Below, piece after piece: positions 36,901 through 45,057 of a DNA stretch of 64,000 nucleotides. The DNA comes from Bryobacterales bacterium (GTDB taxonomy: Bacteria; Acidobacteriota; Terriglobia; Bryobacterales; Bryobacteraceae), in contig JADZGD010000036.1 in assembly GCA_020854055.1 (NCBI GenBank), positions 62,001 to 126,000 of the forward strand, given 5' to 3'. Under the pieces are notes generated by a model. That model saw only the letters and a list, made by a program, of their open reading frames with translations, searched no databases and was not told the origin of the DNA. Position 1 is the first letter of the stretch. Each line of letters starts with the position of its first letter. Made by a program: the position numbers and the translations under genes.

Positions 36901-37479
36901 AACTGGCTGAGCGGGCTTCCCCTCTCTTGCCAGTCGTCGATTGGATACCTCTTCCATCGCCGGTGCCGATGGCGCATCCATCTCCTGATAGATCAGACGC
37001 GTATGCGGCGGGGCGCTTATTGTTCGGCCGGGCGTCGCGGCAATCACCTGCTCCAGCAACTCGGTGGCTAATACCGGTTTCTGATCCGCCACGGGAGGCT
37101 CTACGGTTTCCTGGACCGCCATGACGGGCTCCAGTACTTGTGAGGGCAAGGGTACTAGGGTTGTTTCGGCCTCGCGAATTACCGTTCGCTCCGGTTCGGC
37201 CGCGGCCGGCGCCACTCTCTCCTCCCGCTGCTCAACGGTTTGTGACCTGGACGCAATTGCGGACTTGATTGCAGCCAGAATCGACGGTTGGGCATATCGC
37301 AACGGGTCGAGAATTGCACGCCGCTCGGTCTCTTCCTTACGTACGCGCAGCTCGATGTTGTGCTCCCGTAACTGCTCGTTACTGCCTTTAAGGTAGTCAA
37401 CAATTAGAGCGATGAATGCCGTGCCCAGTATCACCGCCAGGCTGACAAAAATGTGCAACTCCCAAGCACCGAGTTCCAT
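33916..37479 (-). CDS. Membrane-anchored degenerate GGDEF protein with long repeat region
   Basis: This 1187-residue protein has one N-terminal membrane helix (HIFVSLAVILGTAFIALIV) and a short coiled coil (LREHNIELRVRKEETERRA). Residues of about 193-625 are an Ala/Glu/Val-rich region with 16 repeats. A less ordered acidic stretch follows. The last 170 residues resemble a diguanylate cyclase: GLVVSIGISDYRHL and LADTIQAANERMYQTKRNRR are typical. The GGDEF motif, however, reads TAEDEF, with both glycines lost, so cyclic-di-GMP synthesis is unlikely. It may still bind GTP or a partner. It is transcribed toward the strong terminator downstream. Confidence 0.85.
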   Translation of the reverse strand: MELGAWELHIFVSLAVILGTAFIALIVDYLKGSNEQLREHNIELRVRKEETERRAILDPLRYAQPSILAAIKSAIASRSQTVEQREERVAPAAAEPERTVIREAETTLVPLPSQVLEPVMAVQETVEPPVADQKPVLATELLEQVIAATPGRTISAPPHTRLIYQEMDAPSAPAMEEVSNRRLAREGKPAQPVAETMVEAVPDAPLDVEAETAGQLFIAEPLTQTVTEEPLAIDAETAEHVFIAEPVAEATVEAVTDEPLATETEAAEQWFILAPIAEAAVETVPDAPSAIESETAGQLFIAEPLVEAVTEEPLAIEAEAAQHLFIAEPVAEAVVEAAPVAPLAVETETAGQLFIAEPLVETVSEEPLAIEAEAAEHLFIAEPVAEAVVEAVSDASLAVETETAEQLFIAEPLPIETEAAQHLFIAEPVAEAVVEAAPDAPSAIESETAGQLFIAEPLVEAVTEEPLAIEAAAAEHLFIAEPVAEAVVEAVSDASLAVETETAEQPFIAEPVAEAMVETVPDAPSAIETETAGQLLIAEPLAEAVSEEPLAIEVEAAEHLFVAELVAEAAVEAVSVAPLAIEADATEQLFILKPVAEAAVEIVPDAPLAVEAEAAGQLFITAPVVEESEVRAVAAVPDVIEAAAATEDLARTATPPVWTLDKPESQEAWWTSIEPEQEPSVASWQPEAELEEVLASSAPVLQELVEENAENPDRVVFVTPVEVDEEQHVQSWPLLYQFEIIGHQATENVGEPGETAAGAGLTLVPPPEPAAEVFPTAGSQNADSAWTSLLYDSDDGEATDPAAAHGMGLDQPDASEPWFDESDSWRSGLAAFSLAGDSEEDPEPRQESLTVEPAAIHSEVEPEPEPEPSVVVANDEPSFAGPIPTEPVLSAVEMATPVCDANLDNIVIYASEQEFRVLPEPIQVPVEPVSLRPDPFAIRPVSAMEPAAGLEVAASSSFESLPRPMHVLSIAWQRPEAHPQPILLAGPAMLPDARLTPESSEDWAEAAAEVAGPIPAGAVPIFGAPRVLEVPAGYHDGATLENLSRADGLFSGLVVSIGISDYRHLQESVGRTEMEGHMRSVISLVAGSTGDKGFACQTAEDEFVLVYPDENGRAAERRTNQVSERLWDFQLRSLGTFSILFSYGSVEVEHERLADTIQAANERMYQTKRNRRTVAMDTGRQKHAVGA
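35605..36905 (-). repeat. In-gene tandem repeats of 25 and 29 residues
   Basis: Sixteen copies of a motif like AGQLFIAEPL or AEHLFIAEPV are spaced by alternating units of 25 and 29 residues, such as VEAVTEEPLAIEAEAAQHLFI and AEAVVEAAPDAPSAIESETA. One unit (near copy 8 to 9) is only 16 residues long, so it has been partly deleted. DNA identity between units is high, which suggests recent expansion by recombination. The product is a long acidic, extended region, perhaps a stalk or a scaffold. Confidence 0.9.
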
Positions 37480-37634
37480 GGCTTCGCTCTGATAATATCG
37501 GCTGGTACCTGGAGTTAGAATAGGCCTCCGGTCTCAATTGATTGCGGTACTTTGGCTGGCGAAGTTGTGCTTAGTGTACTAGGTAAATGGATCCAACCGG
37601 ACCCTGCTGGCAGGTTTTCCGCCGTTGACCAGGC

Positions 37635-38414
37635 CTAAAGTGGCCAGCCGTGGCGCCCGGGAAGCGGCAATCCGCCACCCTTGCTCTTTTCGGGAGCGGC
37701 AGGCGTGGTTGCAATCGGTCTTCTGGGTGCCGCTGGTCCGAAATCGAGCTCGGTATCATTGAACTGAAGCGGCCGGTCCAGGATCATCTCCAGCGTCGTG
37801 CCCTTCATCAGCACCGCGTCCGGTCCCCGTGAAAGCAATACGCCGATCAACCCCGCGGTCGCTCCCGCCGCTGCTCCAATGCCCGCGCCCATGCCTGCAT
37901 GCCCGGCCACGTTGCCGGCGATTGCACCCACGGAGGCCCCGGCCGCCGTTGCTTCAGCAACGTTTCGCGCATCGCCGGCCTTATTGCCATCACTCTTGAT
38001 CTTGCCTTCGGCGCGGTCCAGTTCGTCGCCGGAGCCGCCCTCCAGTCCGCCAATCCGTGCCCGGAAGTCGCGTGTCACGCCATTGGGCAGCGTCAATGAG
38101 TCGAATCGGACGTACAACTCGCCTCGGCCTTTAACCTTCCCCGGTCTCTTAACCTGGGTTACGGTGCCGGCGACGTAGCTTCCCGGCGGAATCACCACAC
38201 GGCCGTCGGCCAGGATGGGGAACGCGGTCTCCAGGTACACCCGGTCGCCCTCGGACGCTTGTTTGGTGCTGATGCTATTGATCAGACTAAGCGGTATGCG
38301 CGTTCCCTGCGATACCTGGAACGTGCGCGACGCGGTTGGCGGGTTCACCGAACCGGGTTGCGCCGCCGCCAGTGCGCCGGTGCCGAATATTGCCAAAACC
38401 ATACCGATACGCAT
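37635..38414 (-). CDS. Exported VirB10/TrbI-like protein with glycine zipper
   Basis: The product of about 259 residues has a signal peptide (MVLAIFGTGALAAAQ). Its next 100 residues match a VirB10/TrbI-type beta domain: FQVSQGTRIPLSLINSIST, GDRVYLETAFPI and GRVVIPPGSYVAGTVTQVKRPG. A glycine-zipper-like stretch follows with VGAIAGNVAGHAGMGAGIG. The start at 38414 has GGAAGGG six bases upstream. No other secretion genes lie nearby, so this is probably a stand-alone envelope protein and not part of a conjugation apparatus. It lies downstream of mutY. Confidence 0.8.
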   Translation of the reverse strand: MRIGMVLAIFGTGALAAAQPGSVNPPTASRTFQVSQGTRIPLSLINSISTKQASEGDRVYLETAFPILADGRVVIPPGSYVAGTVTQVKRPGKVKGRGELYVRFDSLTLPNGVTRDFRARIGGLEGGSGDELDRAEGKIKSDGNKAGDARNVAEATAAGASVGAIAGNVAGHAGMGAGIGAAAGATAGLIGVLLSRGPDAVLMKGTTLEMILDRPLQFNDTELDFGPAAPRRPIATTPAAPEKSKGGGLPLPGRHGWPL

Positions 38415-38431
38415 GGGCCACCCTTCCGCCA

Positions 38432-38458
38432 TTTTATCGCATCGTTGTAGCGATAAAA
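38432..38458. promoter_or_regulatory. Inverted repeat before the VirB10-like gene
   Basis: TTTTATCG (38432-38439) and CGATAAAA (38451-38458) form a perfect eight-base inverted repeat with an 11-base spacer. It sits 18-44 bases before the start of the VirB10-like gene and 15 bases after the mutY stop. It may be an operator, or a small hairpin ending mutY transcription; the spacing suits a dimeric regulator. Confidence 0.5.
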
Positions 38459-38472
38459 CGCATTTATCATCC

Positions 38473-39474
38473 TCAAGTTCCACCCGGCGCTGCCGGCAGC
38501 CGCAGCGCTTTTCGCGCCGTTGTGCTCAAAGGTAGCGCGTTCACCGCCGCCAGCGGTACCCAGCGGCAGCCTTGTGGCGCCTTCCCCACGTCCGCCCTCC
38601 ATACCTCGAAGCGATAATTCTGGTTGACAATCGTGTGACGAAACGAACCCAACTTCTCTCGCCGGTGGGCAGAAGGCGCTTGCGCAGCCTCCGGCAGTTC
38701 CCAGAATCCCGCCAAACGGGACGAATCCTCCGGCCGCTGCCACAGCAACAGCCGCTGCCGCCGCCGGATGACGTAGACAGTCCGCGCAATCCGTTCCACT
38801 GCCGGCCTGGCGGATTTTACCGGAAGTTCGCCCTGGCGCCCGCTGCCGTAGGCGGCACACTGCTCCCGGATGGGGCAAACCCGGCACCGCGGATCGCGCG
38901 GCAGGCACAACGTTGCGCCCAACTCCATCACCGCCTGGTTGAAGTCGCCCGGCCGGCGCCGGTCCAGGCGGTGTTGGGCTGCTTCGCGCAACCGCCGGCG
39001 CACGGTGGCGGAACGAATGTCGCCATCCTCGCCGGTCAACCGGGCCATCACCCGTGCAACATTACCGTCGAGGACGGCGTGCGGCAGTCCCAATGCGATG
39101 CTGGCGATGGCAGCAGCCGTATACTCCCCAATTCCCGGCAGCGTGCGCAGCGCTTCGAACGATGCTGGAAACCTACCGGCGCTGGTCACCTCGCGCGCGG
39201 CTGCAAGCAGGCTTCGCGCCCGCGAGTAATAACCGAGACCGGACCAGGCGGAGAGCAGTTCCACCTCTGAAGCGGCCGCCAGAACCTCAACCGCCGGGAA
39301 TTTTTCAATGAATCTACGGTAGTAGGGAATTACCGCGGCCACCCGTGTCTGCTGCAGCATCACCTCGGCAACCCAGATTCGGTAAGGATCTGTGGTGTTG
39401 CGCCAGGGCAGATCGCGGCGGTGGCGATCATACCACTCAATCAAGGTCTTGGATAGGCTAGGCACGGACTCCAT
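38473..39474 (-). CDS. mutY: A/G-specific adenine glycosylase
   Basis: This 333-residue base-excision repair enzyme removes adenine paired with 8-oxoguanine. The N-terminal part has DLPWRNTTDPYRIWVAEVMLQQTRV. The helix-hairpin-helix TLPGIGEYTAAAIASIA follows near residue 115. The iron-sulphur site is intact: CLPRDPRCRVCPIREQC, with the family's C-x6-C-x2-C-x5-C spacing. The C-terminal part has RRRQRLLLWQRP and LAGFWELPE, the MutT-like domain that reads 8-oxoguanine. The gene is divergent from uvrA by about 490 bases. Confidence 0.95.
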   Translation of the reverse strand: MESVPSLSKTLIEWYDRHRRDLPWRNTTDPYRIWVAEVMLQQTRVAAVIPYYRRFIEKFPAVEVLAAASEVELLSAWSGLGYYSRARSLLAAAREVTSAGRFPASFEALRTLPGIGEYTAAAIASIALGLPHAVLDGNVARVMARLTGEDGDIRSATVRRRLREAAQHRLDRRRPGDFNQAVMELGATLCLPRDPRCRVCPIREQCAAYGSGRQGELPVKSARPAVERIARTVYVIRRRQRLLLWQRPEDSSRLAGFWELPEAAQAPSAHRREKLGSFRHTIVNQNYRFEVWRADVGKAPQGCRWVPLAAVNALPLSTTARKALRLPAAPGGT

Positions 39475-39961
39475 TTGCGGCCGGCATCCACATCAATCAT
39501 AAAGCTCGCCGACGGGACAGTACTAACGCTTACCGTAATACGCGCCGGCTGTTACAACCTCTTACGTCTCGATTGTAGAGCCCTCTTTGAAAACGAAGTT
39601 CCGGTACGCTACGAAGCCGTGATTCGAATGGAATCGTGCAGCCATGGCTTCGAATGCTCCCTCGAAAGCCACGCCGGACCCGCTGCTGCATGCTGCTTTT
39701 TGCCGTAAACCTTGCCGCCGCAACTGCACCCTCCCTATCCCAGCGCTTTGCAGCAGGCGGCCGAATCCGGCAAACTGAAAGTATGTTCCCCCACCATCTG
39801 GCGTTACCCGTTGGCAGCCGATGACGATCACAGTAACTCAGTTGAGGGAGCAGGCGAGCCGGCGAGGCAGATCGGTTGGCGCTGAAAACCACCGGGTCTG
39901 CTCTGAGGAATAGATTCGCCGGTGGCCGGGGTTCAACGCCGGTGCGAAAGCTTTACTTTCC
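39475..39961. other. Long divergent intergenic region, no gene seen
   Basis: The 487 bases between mutY and uvrA hold no convincing coding frame on either strand. Codon use in each short open frame is unlike that of the neighbours. A small inverted repeat GATTC (39623-39627) with GAATC (39633-39637) is the only structure I noted. It may carry promoters for both repair genes. Confidence 0.4.
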
Positions 39962-42745
39962 GTGAACGATTACATCTCGATCCGTGGCGCGAGAGTTCAT
40001 AACCTGAAGAACATCTCGCTGCGGATTCCTCACAATCAACTGGTGGTGATCACCGGTGTCTCCGGCTCGGGCAAATCGTCGCTGGCTTTTGACACCATCT
40101 ATGCCGAAGGGCAGCGCCGCTACGTGGAATCCCTTTCCGCCTACGCCCGCCAGTTCCTGGAGCGGATGGAAAAGCCCGATGTGGACGAAATCGACGGCAT
40201 CGCTCCGCCGGTCGCCATTCGCCAGAAGAACACCACCCGCAATCCGCGTTCGACCGTGGCCACCTCCACCGAGCTATACGATTTCCTGCGGCTGCTGTGG
40301 GCACGCGCCGGCCGCACCTATTGCCCCGTCTGCGGCAACCGCGTGATGCGCGACACCGTGGACCAGATTGCGGCGGCGATGCTCGCCCAGCCGGAAGGAT
40401 CGCGCTGGTATGTGCTGTTCCCCATCCGGCAGACCGGTGATACCGGGGTACTCCGCGATCTGCTGTTCGAGTTGCGCCGCAAAGGCTTCAATCGGCTTTA
40501 CCAGGAAGGGCGGATGTTCGAGTTTTCGACGCCCGAGTCGCTGCTCGACATCAATTTCTCCAAGCCGCTATTTGCCCTGGTGGACCGCATGGTCATCGAT
40601 GCCGATCAGCGCCAGCGGTTGGTGGATAGCGTCGAGATCTGTTACCGCGAAAGCGGCGAGGTGATCTTCGAGCCCGCCCAGGCGGGCGAACGCATCCGCT
40701 ACAGCGAAAAGTTTGCCTGCAAGCATGACGGCACCGAGTTCTCCGACCCCGAGCCGCGCCTGTTCAGCTTCAACAATCCCTTTGGCGCCTGCCCCCGCTG
40801 CCAGGGCTTCGGTAACATCATCGACTACGACATGGACCTGGTCATTCCGGACCGCTTCCTCTCGCTTGCCGACGGCGCCGTCGAGCCCTGGACCAAGCCG
40901 CAGTACGAGTGGTTCGTCCCCGAATTCCGCCGTGCCGCGCGCGGTAAGGTGCGGCTGAGTGTCCCCTATCACGAGCTGAACGCCGCCGAGCGTCACTTCG
41001 TGGAGGACCAGGTCCGCCGCTTCTTTGCCAAGGTAGAAACCAAGAAATACAAGGTGCACGTCCGCGTCTTTCTCAGCCGGTATCGCGGCTATGCCGAGTG
41101 TCCCGATTGTCGCGGCGCCAGGCTGCGCAAGGAGGCTCTCTACGTCCGAGTCGGGGGCCGGACCATCGGTGAAGTCGCCTCGATGAATATCGGTGAAGCC
41201 CAGGCGTTCTTCCGTGGACTCGATCTGGAGCCGGAAGAAAGCGCCATTGCCGGAAAGATACTGTTGGAGGTCCGGCAGCGGCTGGAGTTTCTGAACGATG
41301 TCGGTCTCGAGTATCTGACGCTCGACCGTCTCTCGGCGACGCTCTCGGGCGGCGAGGCACAGCGCATCCAACTGGCAACCTGCCTGGGATCGCGCCTGGT
41401 GGGCACCTGCTATGTGCTCGACGAGCCGTCCATCGGCTTGCACAGCCGGGACACCGGCCGGCTGATTCACATCCTTCAGGAGTTGCGCGACATCGGCAAC
41501 ACCATTCTGGTGGTGGAACACGACCCGGATGTGATGCGCTCGGCCGACCACGTCATCGACCTCGGCCCGGGCGCCGGCGAGCACGGCGGCCAACTGGTTT
41601 TTGAAGGCTCCTACCCGGAACTGATATCAGATCGCAATACTTCGCTCACCGGCCGCTACCTGCGTCATGAACTCGAAGCCGCCAAGGTGGGCAAACGCCG
41701 TGCCGTGGATCCGCGGTGCCAGGTGACTGTGCGCGGCGCGCGCGCCCACAATCTGCACAACATCGACGTTTCGATTCCCCTGCACATGATGGTGGCGATC
41801 ACCGGCGTATCGGGATCGGGCAAATCCACCCTGGTTCACGATGTGATTTCCAAGGCCCTCTCGCGTAACGGACTCACCAGCCGTGAAGATGTTGCCGAGG
41901 AACCGCCCGAACGCCAGGAAAAACACCCCTGGCGCAGCATCGAACACGGTGACCTGGTGAAGTCGGTAATCCTGGTTGACCAGTCACCCATCGGGCGGAC
42001 GCCGCGTTCCAACCCGGTCACCTACATCAAGGCCTTCGACCTTATCCGCGAGCTGTTCGCCAAAACGCCCGAGGCCGTTCGGCGCGGCTATTCCAGCGGC
42101 TATTTCTCCTTCAACGTTCCAGGGGGCCGCTGCGATGTCTGCCAGGGCGACGGTACCGTCACGGTCGAGATGCAGTTTCTCGCCGATGTGGAACTGGTAT
42201 GCGAGGAGTGCAAGGGTACCCGTTACAAAAGCACGATCCTCGACATCCACTACCGCGGCTTGAATATCGACGATGTTCTGAAACTTACGGTTAAAGAGGC
42301 GCTCTCCTTTTTCGCAGGCACTCCGAAGCTGGTGAACCGGCTGAAGGTGCTCGACGAGGTGGGCCTGGGCTACCTGCGATTGGGGCAGTCGGCCACCACG
42401 CTATCGGGCGGCGAAGCACAGCGCGTGAAACTGGCTTCGCACCTGGCGCACGCCGATTCCCAGGGCGCGCTCTACATTTTTGACGAGCCCACTACCGGCC
42501 TGCATTTCGATGATATCGCCCGCCTGTTGGATGCCTTTGAGCGCCTGATTCACAACGGCGGCAGCATTCTGATCATCGAGCACAATCTCGATGTCATCCG
42601 TACCGCGGACTGGGTCATCGACCTTGGCCCGGAGGGCGGCGCCGCCGGCGGCCGCATCGTTGTGGAAGGAACTCCCGAACAGGTGGCTGCTTGTGAGGCC
42701 AGCTACACCGGCCGCTTTCTGGCCGGACTGCTCGCCGCGCGTTGA
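39962..42745 (+). CDS. uvrA: Excinuclease ABC subunit A
   Basis: The 927-residue ATPase scans DNA for bulky damage. It has two ABC modules: Walker [15 protein letters not shown] near residue 37 and [13 protein letters not shown] near 620. Signature motifs are [12 protein letters not shown] and [12 protein letters not shown]. Zinc fingers are visible in CKHDGTEF with CPRCQGFG, and in CDVCQGDG with CEECKGTRY. It starts at GTG. Length is typical. It is followed by a gene for a secreted TPR protein with only 14 bases between them, so they may be cotranscribed. Confidence 0.97.
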   Translation: MNDYISIRGARVHNLKNISLRIPHNQLVVITGVSGSGKSSLAFDTIYAEGQRRYVESLSAYARQFLERMEKPDVDEIDGIAPPVAIRQKNTTRNPRSTVATSTELYDFLRLLWARAGRTYCPVCGNRVMRDTVDQIAAAMLAQPEGSRWYVLFPIRQTGDTGVLRDLLFELRRKGFNRLYQEGRMFEFSTPESLLDINFSKPLFALVDRMVIDADQRQRLVDSVEICYRESGEVIFEPAQAGERIRYSEKFACKHDGTEFSDPEPRLFSFNNPFGACPRCQGFGNIIDYDMDLVIPDRFLSLADGAVEPWTKPQYEWFVPEFRRAARGKVRLSVPYHELNAAERHFVEDQVRRFFAKVETKKYKVHVRVFLSRYRGYAECPDCRGARLRKEALYVRVGGRTIGEVASMNIGEAQAFFRGLDLEPEESAIAGKILLEVRQRLEFLNDVGLEYLTLDRLSATLSGGEAQRIQLATCLGSRLVGTCYVLDEPSIGLHSRDTGRLIHILQELRDIGNTILVVEHDPDVMRSADHVIDLGPGAGEHGGQLVFEGSYPELISDRNTSLTGRYLRHELEAAKVGKRRAVDPRCQVTVRGARAHNLHNIDVSIPLHMMVAITGVSGSGKSTLVHDVISKALSRNGLTSREDVAEEPPERQEKHPWRSIEHGDLVKSVILVDQSPIGRTPRSNPVTYIKAFDLIRELFAKTPEAVRRGYSSGYFSFNVPGGRCDVCQGDGTVTVEMQFLADVELVCEECKGTRYKSTILDIHYRGLNIDDVLKLTVKEALSFFAGTPKLVNRLKVLDEVGLGYLRLGQSATTLSGGEAQRVKLASHLAHADSQGALYIFDEPTTGLHFDDIARLLDAFERLIHNGGSILIIEHNLDVIRTADWVIDLGPEGGAAGGRIVVEGTPEQVAACEASYTGRFLAGLLAAR

Positions 42746-42759
42746 TAAACTGGAGTTGT

Positions 42760-43974
42760 ATGTCCGCCTGCGCCATGTTGGCACTGCTTCTGTTTGCGCA
42801 AGCCGATCCGATGGCGGCCGGCATGAAAGCGCTGGAGGCCAAAAACTATGACCAGGCGGCCGCCGCTTTCCGTCAGGCCGTGCAGGCTGATGAAAAGGAC
42901 TACGTGGCGCACTTTCACCTGGCGCTCTCTCTCAGCCTTCTCAACCGCGATGCCGAGGCGATTCCCGAATACCGCAAAACGTTGGAGCTGAAGCCCGGAC
43001 TCTATCAGGCTCAACTCAACCTTGGAATCCTGCTGGTGGGCGCCGGCAAGGGAGCCGGGGCGGTATCTCTGCTGGATGCCGCCGTTGCTCAAAAGCCGGC
43101 CGAATTCCGGCCCAATTACTACCAGGCCGAAGCGCTGATGTTGACCGGCGATGCCGCCCGCGCGGTGCCGGCTTATGAAAAAGCGATCGCCGCCAATCCC
43201 ACTTCGGCGCCGGCCCAACTGGGGCTTGGGCAGGCGCTCATCAAGCTGAATCGCCTGGCCGATGCCGCCCCGCATTTTGGCCGCGCGGCCGAGCTTGATC
43301 CGGCCTACCGCAATAGCCTGCTGGAGCTGGCGAGTGCCTATGAGAAGGCGGGCGAGATGGCCCAAGCTGTCGCCATCTACCGGCAGTTTCCCGACAATCC
43401 GGGCGCCCGCGAGCGTGCCGGAGAGTTGCTGCTGGAAGGCGGTAAGACCGCCGATGCCATTCCCGCGCTCGAAGCGGCCGTGGTGGAATCGCCTACCGCC
43501 GCCAATCGCGCCGCGCTGGCCGCTGCCTACATCCGGAACAAGCAACTGCCGCTGGCCATAGAGCAGTTAAAGGCCGCCGTCGCCGCTGAATCCGCCAACA
43601 TGGACCTGCGCATGGCCTATGGGCGCGCCCTGCGCGATGCCCGCCAGTATGCGCCGGCGGCCCAGCAGTTTTTCACCGTCACCAAGGCGCGGCCCAATTC
43701 CGGTGAGGCATGGAACGAACTGGCCGCCATGCTGATTCTCACCGAGGCCTACCCGCAGGCGCTGGTGGCGCTCGATAAAGCACAGGCGCTTACGGGCGAG
43801 TCGCCGGGCCTCTATTATTTCCGCGCCATCGTTCTCGACCATACCCGGCAATATGAGCCCGCCATGGAGGCCTATCAGAAGTTCCTCGCGATGAGCGAGG
43901 GCAAGAATCCCGACGAGGAATTTAAAGCACGTCAGAGAATCCGTGTTATCAAGAAAGAGCTGAGCAAGAGGTGA
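42760..43974 (+). CDS. Exported TPR repeat protein
   Basis: The 404-residue product starts at ATG with TGGAG upstream; a longer TTG start overlapping the uvrA stop is less likely. A short hydrophobic leader (ACAMLALLLFAQAD) suggests export. The rest is a series of about nine to ten TPR-like helix pairs, for example AKNYDQAAAAFRQAVQADEKDYVAHFHLAL and ADAAPHFGRAAELDPAYRNSLLELASAYEKAG. Such superhelical scaffolds bind peptide partners. It is the first of three exported-protein genes with gaps of six bases and a four-base overlap. Confidence 0.88.
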   Translation: MSACAMLALLLFAQADPMAAGMKALEAKNYDQAAAAFRQAVQADEKDYVAHFHLALSLSLLNRDAEAIPEYRKTLELKPGLYQAQLNLGILLVGAGKGAGAVSLLDAAVAQKPAEFRPNYYQAEALMLTGDAARAVPAYEKAIAANPTSAPAQLGLGQALIKLNRLADAAPHFGRAAELDPAYRNSLLELASAYEKAGEMAQAVAIYRQFPDNPGARERAGELLLEGGKTADAIPALEAAVVESPTAANRAALAAAYIRNKQLPLAIEQLKAAVAAESANMDLRMAYGRALRDARQYAPAAQQFFTVTKARPNSGEAWNELAAMLILTEAYPQALVALDKAQALTGESPGLYYFRAIVLDHTRQYEPAMEAYQKFLAMSEGKNPDEEFKARQRIRVIKKELSKR

Positions 43975-43980
43975 CAAGCC

Positions 43981-44415
43981 GTGACTCGATTGGTGCTGCT
44001 CGCGTTGGCATTTTCGCTGACTCTCCCCGCCGCGAATGATCTGGATGCACTTGAATCGGAGTCCAATCTCGAGAAGCGGGCCGATAAGGCTCTGATTCTT
44101 GCCAGGCAGCAGCTGGACGCCGCCACCAAAATATATAGGTCGGGTGATATTCGAACGGCCATGGCCAAGGTGGAGGATGTCGTCGCCAGTGTCGATTACG
44201 CCGTCAAGTCGCTGGCCGGCAGCGGCAAGGATCCGCGGCGCAGCAAATACTACAAACGCGCCGAGCAGCGCACGCGCGAACTGGCCCGCCGCATGACCGA
44301 CTTCGCCGATTCGGCCGACTACCAGGACCGGCCACTCATACAGAAGGCGCGCGACCACATCCTGGCCGTGCATGACCATCTGCTTGACCAGATCCTGCTG
44401 AGGAAGAAGAAGTGA
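43981..44415 (+). CDS. Small exported helical protein, unknown function
   Basis: The 144-residue product starts at GTG, six bases after the TPR gene. A signal-like leader (VLLALAFSLTLPAAN) is followed by long helices rich in Lys, Arg, Asp and Glu, for example KRADKALILARQQLDAATKIY and ARRMTDFADSADYQDRPL. The end is very basic. I do not recognise a family. Its stop overlaps the next start by four bases (GTGA), so the three genes from 42760 on are very probably one operon. Confidence 0.75.
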   Translation: MTRLVLLALAFSLTLPAANDLDALESESNLEKRADKALILARQQLDAATKIYRSGDIRTAMAKVEDVVASVDYAVKSLAGSGKDPRRSKYYKRAEQRTRELARRMTDFADSADYQDRPLIQKARDHILAVHDHLLDQILLRKKK

Positions 44416-45047
44416 GATTCCTGGCTGCCGGACTGCTGCTTCTGGCAGCGGCGCTACCCGCCGCGGCCGACCGCGATTTCCTGACGCCCAACGAAGTAGA
44501 CCAGGTTCGCGAGGCGCAGGAGCCCTCAGACCGGCTAAAGCTTTACATCCTTTTTGCCCGCCAGCGGATTGATGTGCTCAAGGCCATATTTGGCGAGGAG
44601 AAGGCCGGCCGCTCCGCCCTGATTCACGACACACTGGAGGACTACTCGAAAATCATCGAGGCCATTGACACGGTGGCCGATGACGCATTGAAGCGCAAAA
44701 AAGACATCGCCCCGGGCATGGAAGCAGTGGCCAAAGCCGAACGCGAGATGGCCGCCGACCTTCGCAAATTCGCTGCCTCCCAACCCAAGGATCTGGCGCG
44801 TTACCGGTTCGTCCTCGATCAGGCAATTGAAACTACCGAGGACAGCGCCGAACTATCGGCATCCAACCTTCAGCAGCGTGCCGTTGAGGTTCAGTCCAAG
44901 GAGGCTGCCGAGACGAAAGAGCGCGAGGCGATGATGCGGCCCGAGGACGTGAAAGCGAAGAAGGCCGCCGAGAGGAAGGAAGCCGAAACCAAGCGTAAAG
45001 CTCCCACGCTGCTCAAGAAGGGTGAAAAGTTGCCGGGCCGGCCCTGA
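44412..45047 (+). CDS. Exported helical protein with charged tail, unknown function
   Basis: The 211-residue product starts at GTG overlapping the previous stop. A signal peptide (FLAAGLLLLAAALPAAAD) leads to an alpha-helical domain with LKLYILFARQRIDVLKAIFG and IIEAIDTVADDALKRK. The last 60 residues are Lys/Glu-rich and look like a coiled coil or disordered tail ending KKGEKLPGRP. No family was recognised. It may be a partner of the small protein encoded just before it, since the two share layout and coupling. It ends ten bases before the convergent methyltransferase gene. Confidence 0.75.
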   Translation: MRFLAAGLLLLAAALPAAADRDFLTPNEVDQVREAQEPSDRLKLYILFARQRIDVLKAIFGEEKAGRSALIHDTLEDYSKIIEAIDTVADDALKRKKDIAPGMEAVAKAEREMAADLRKFAASQPKDLARYRFVLDQAIETTEDSAELSASNLQQRAVEVQSKEAAETKEREAMMRPEDVKAKKAAERKEAETKRKAPTLLKKGEKLPGRP

Positions 45048-45057
45048 CCTGGACGCC

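Noticed and set aside
35605..36905. Regular repeats that could suggest a CRISPR array.
   Set aside because: Units are 75-87 bases with no unique spacers, keep one reading frame and code for protein repeats.
39475..39708. Possible small gene in the mutY-uvrA gap.
   Set aside because: It has no ribosome site, odd codon use and no recognisable motif.
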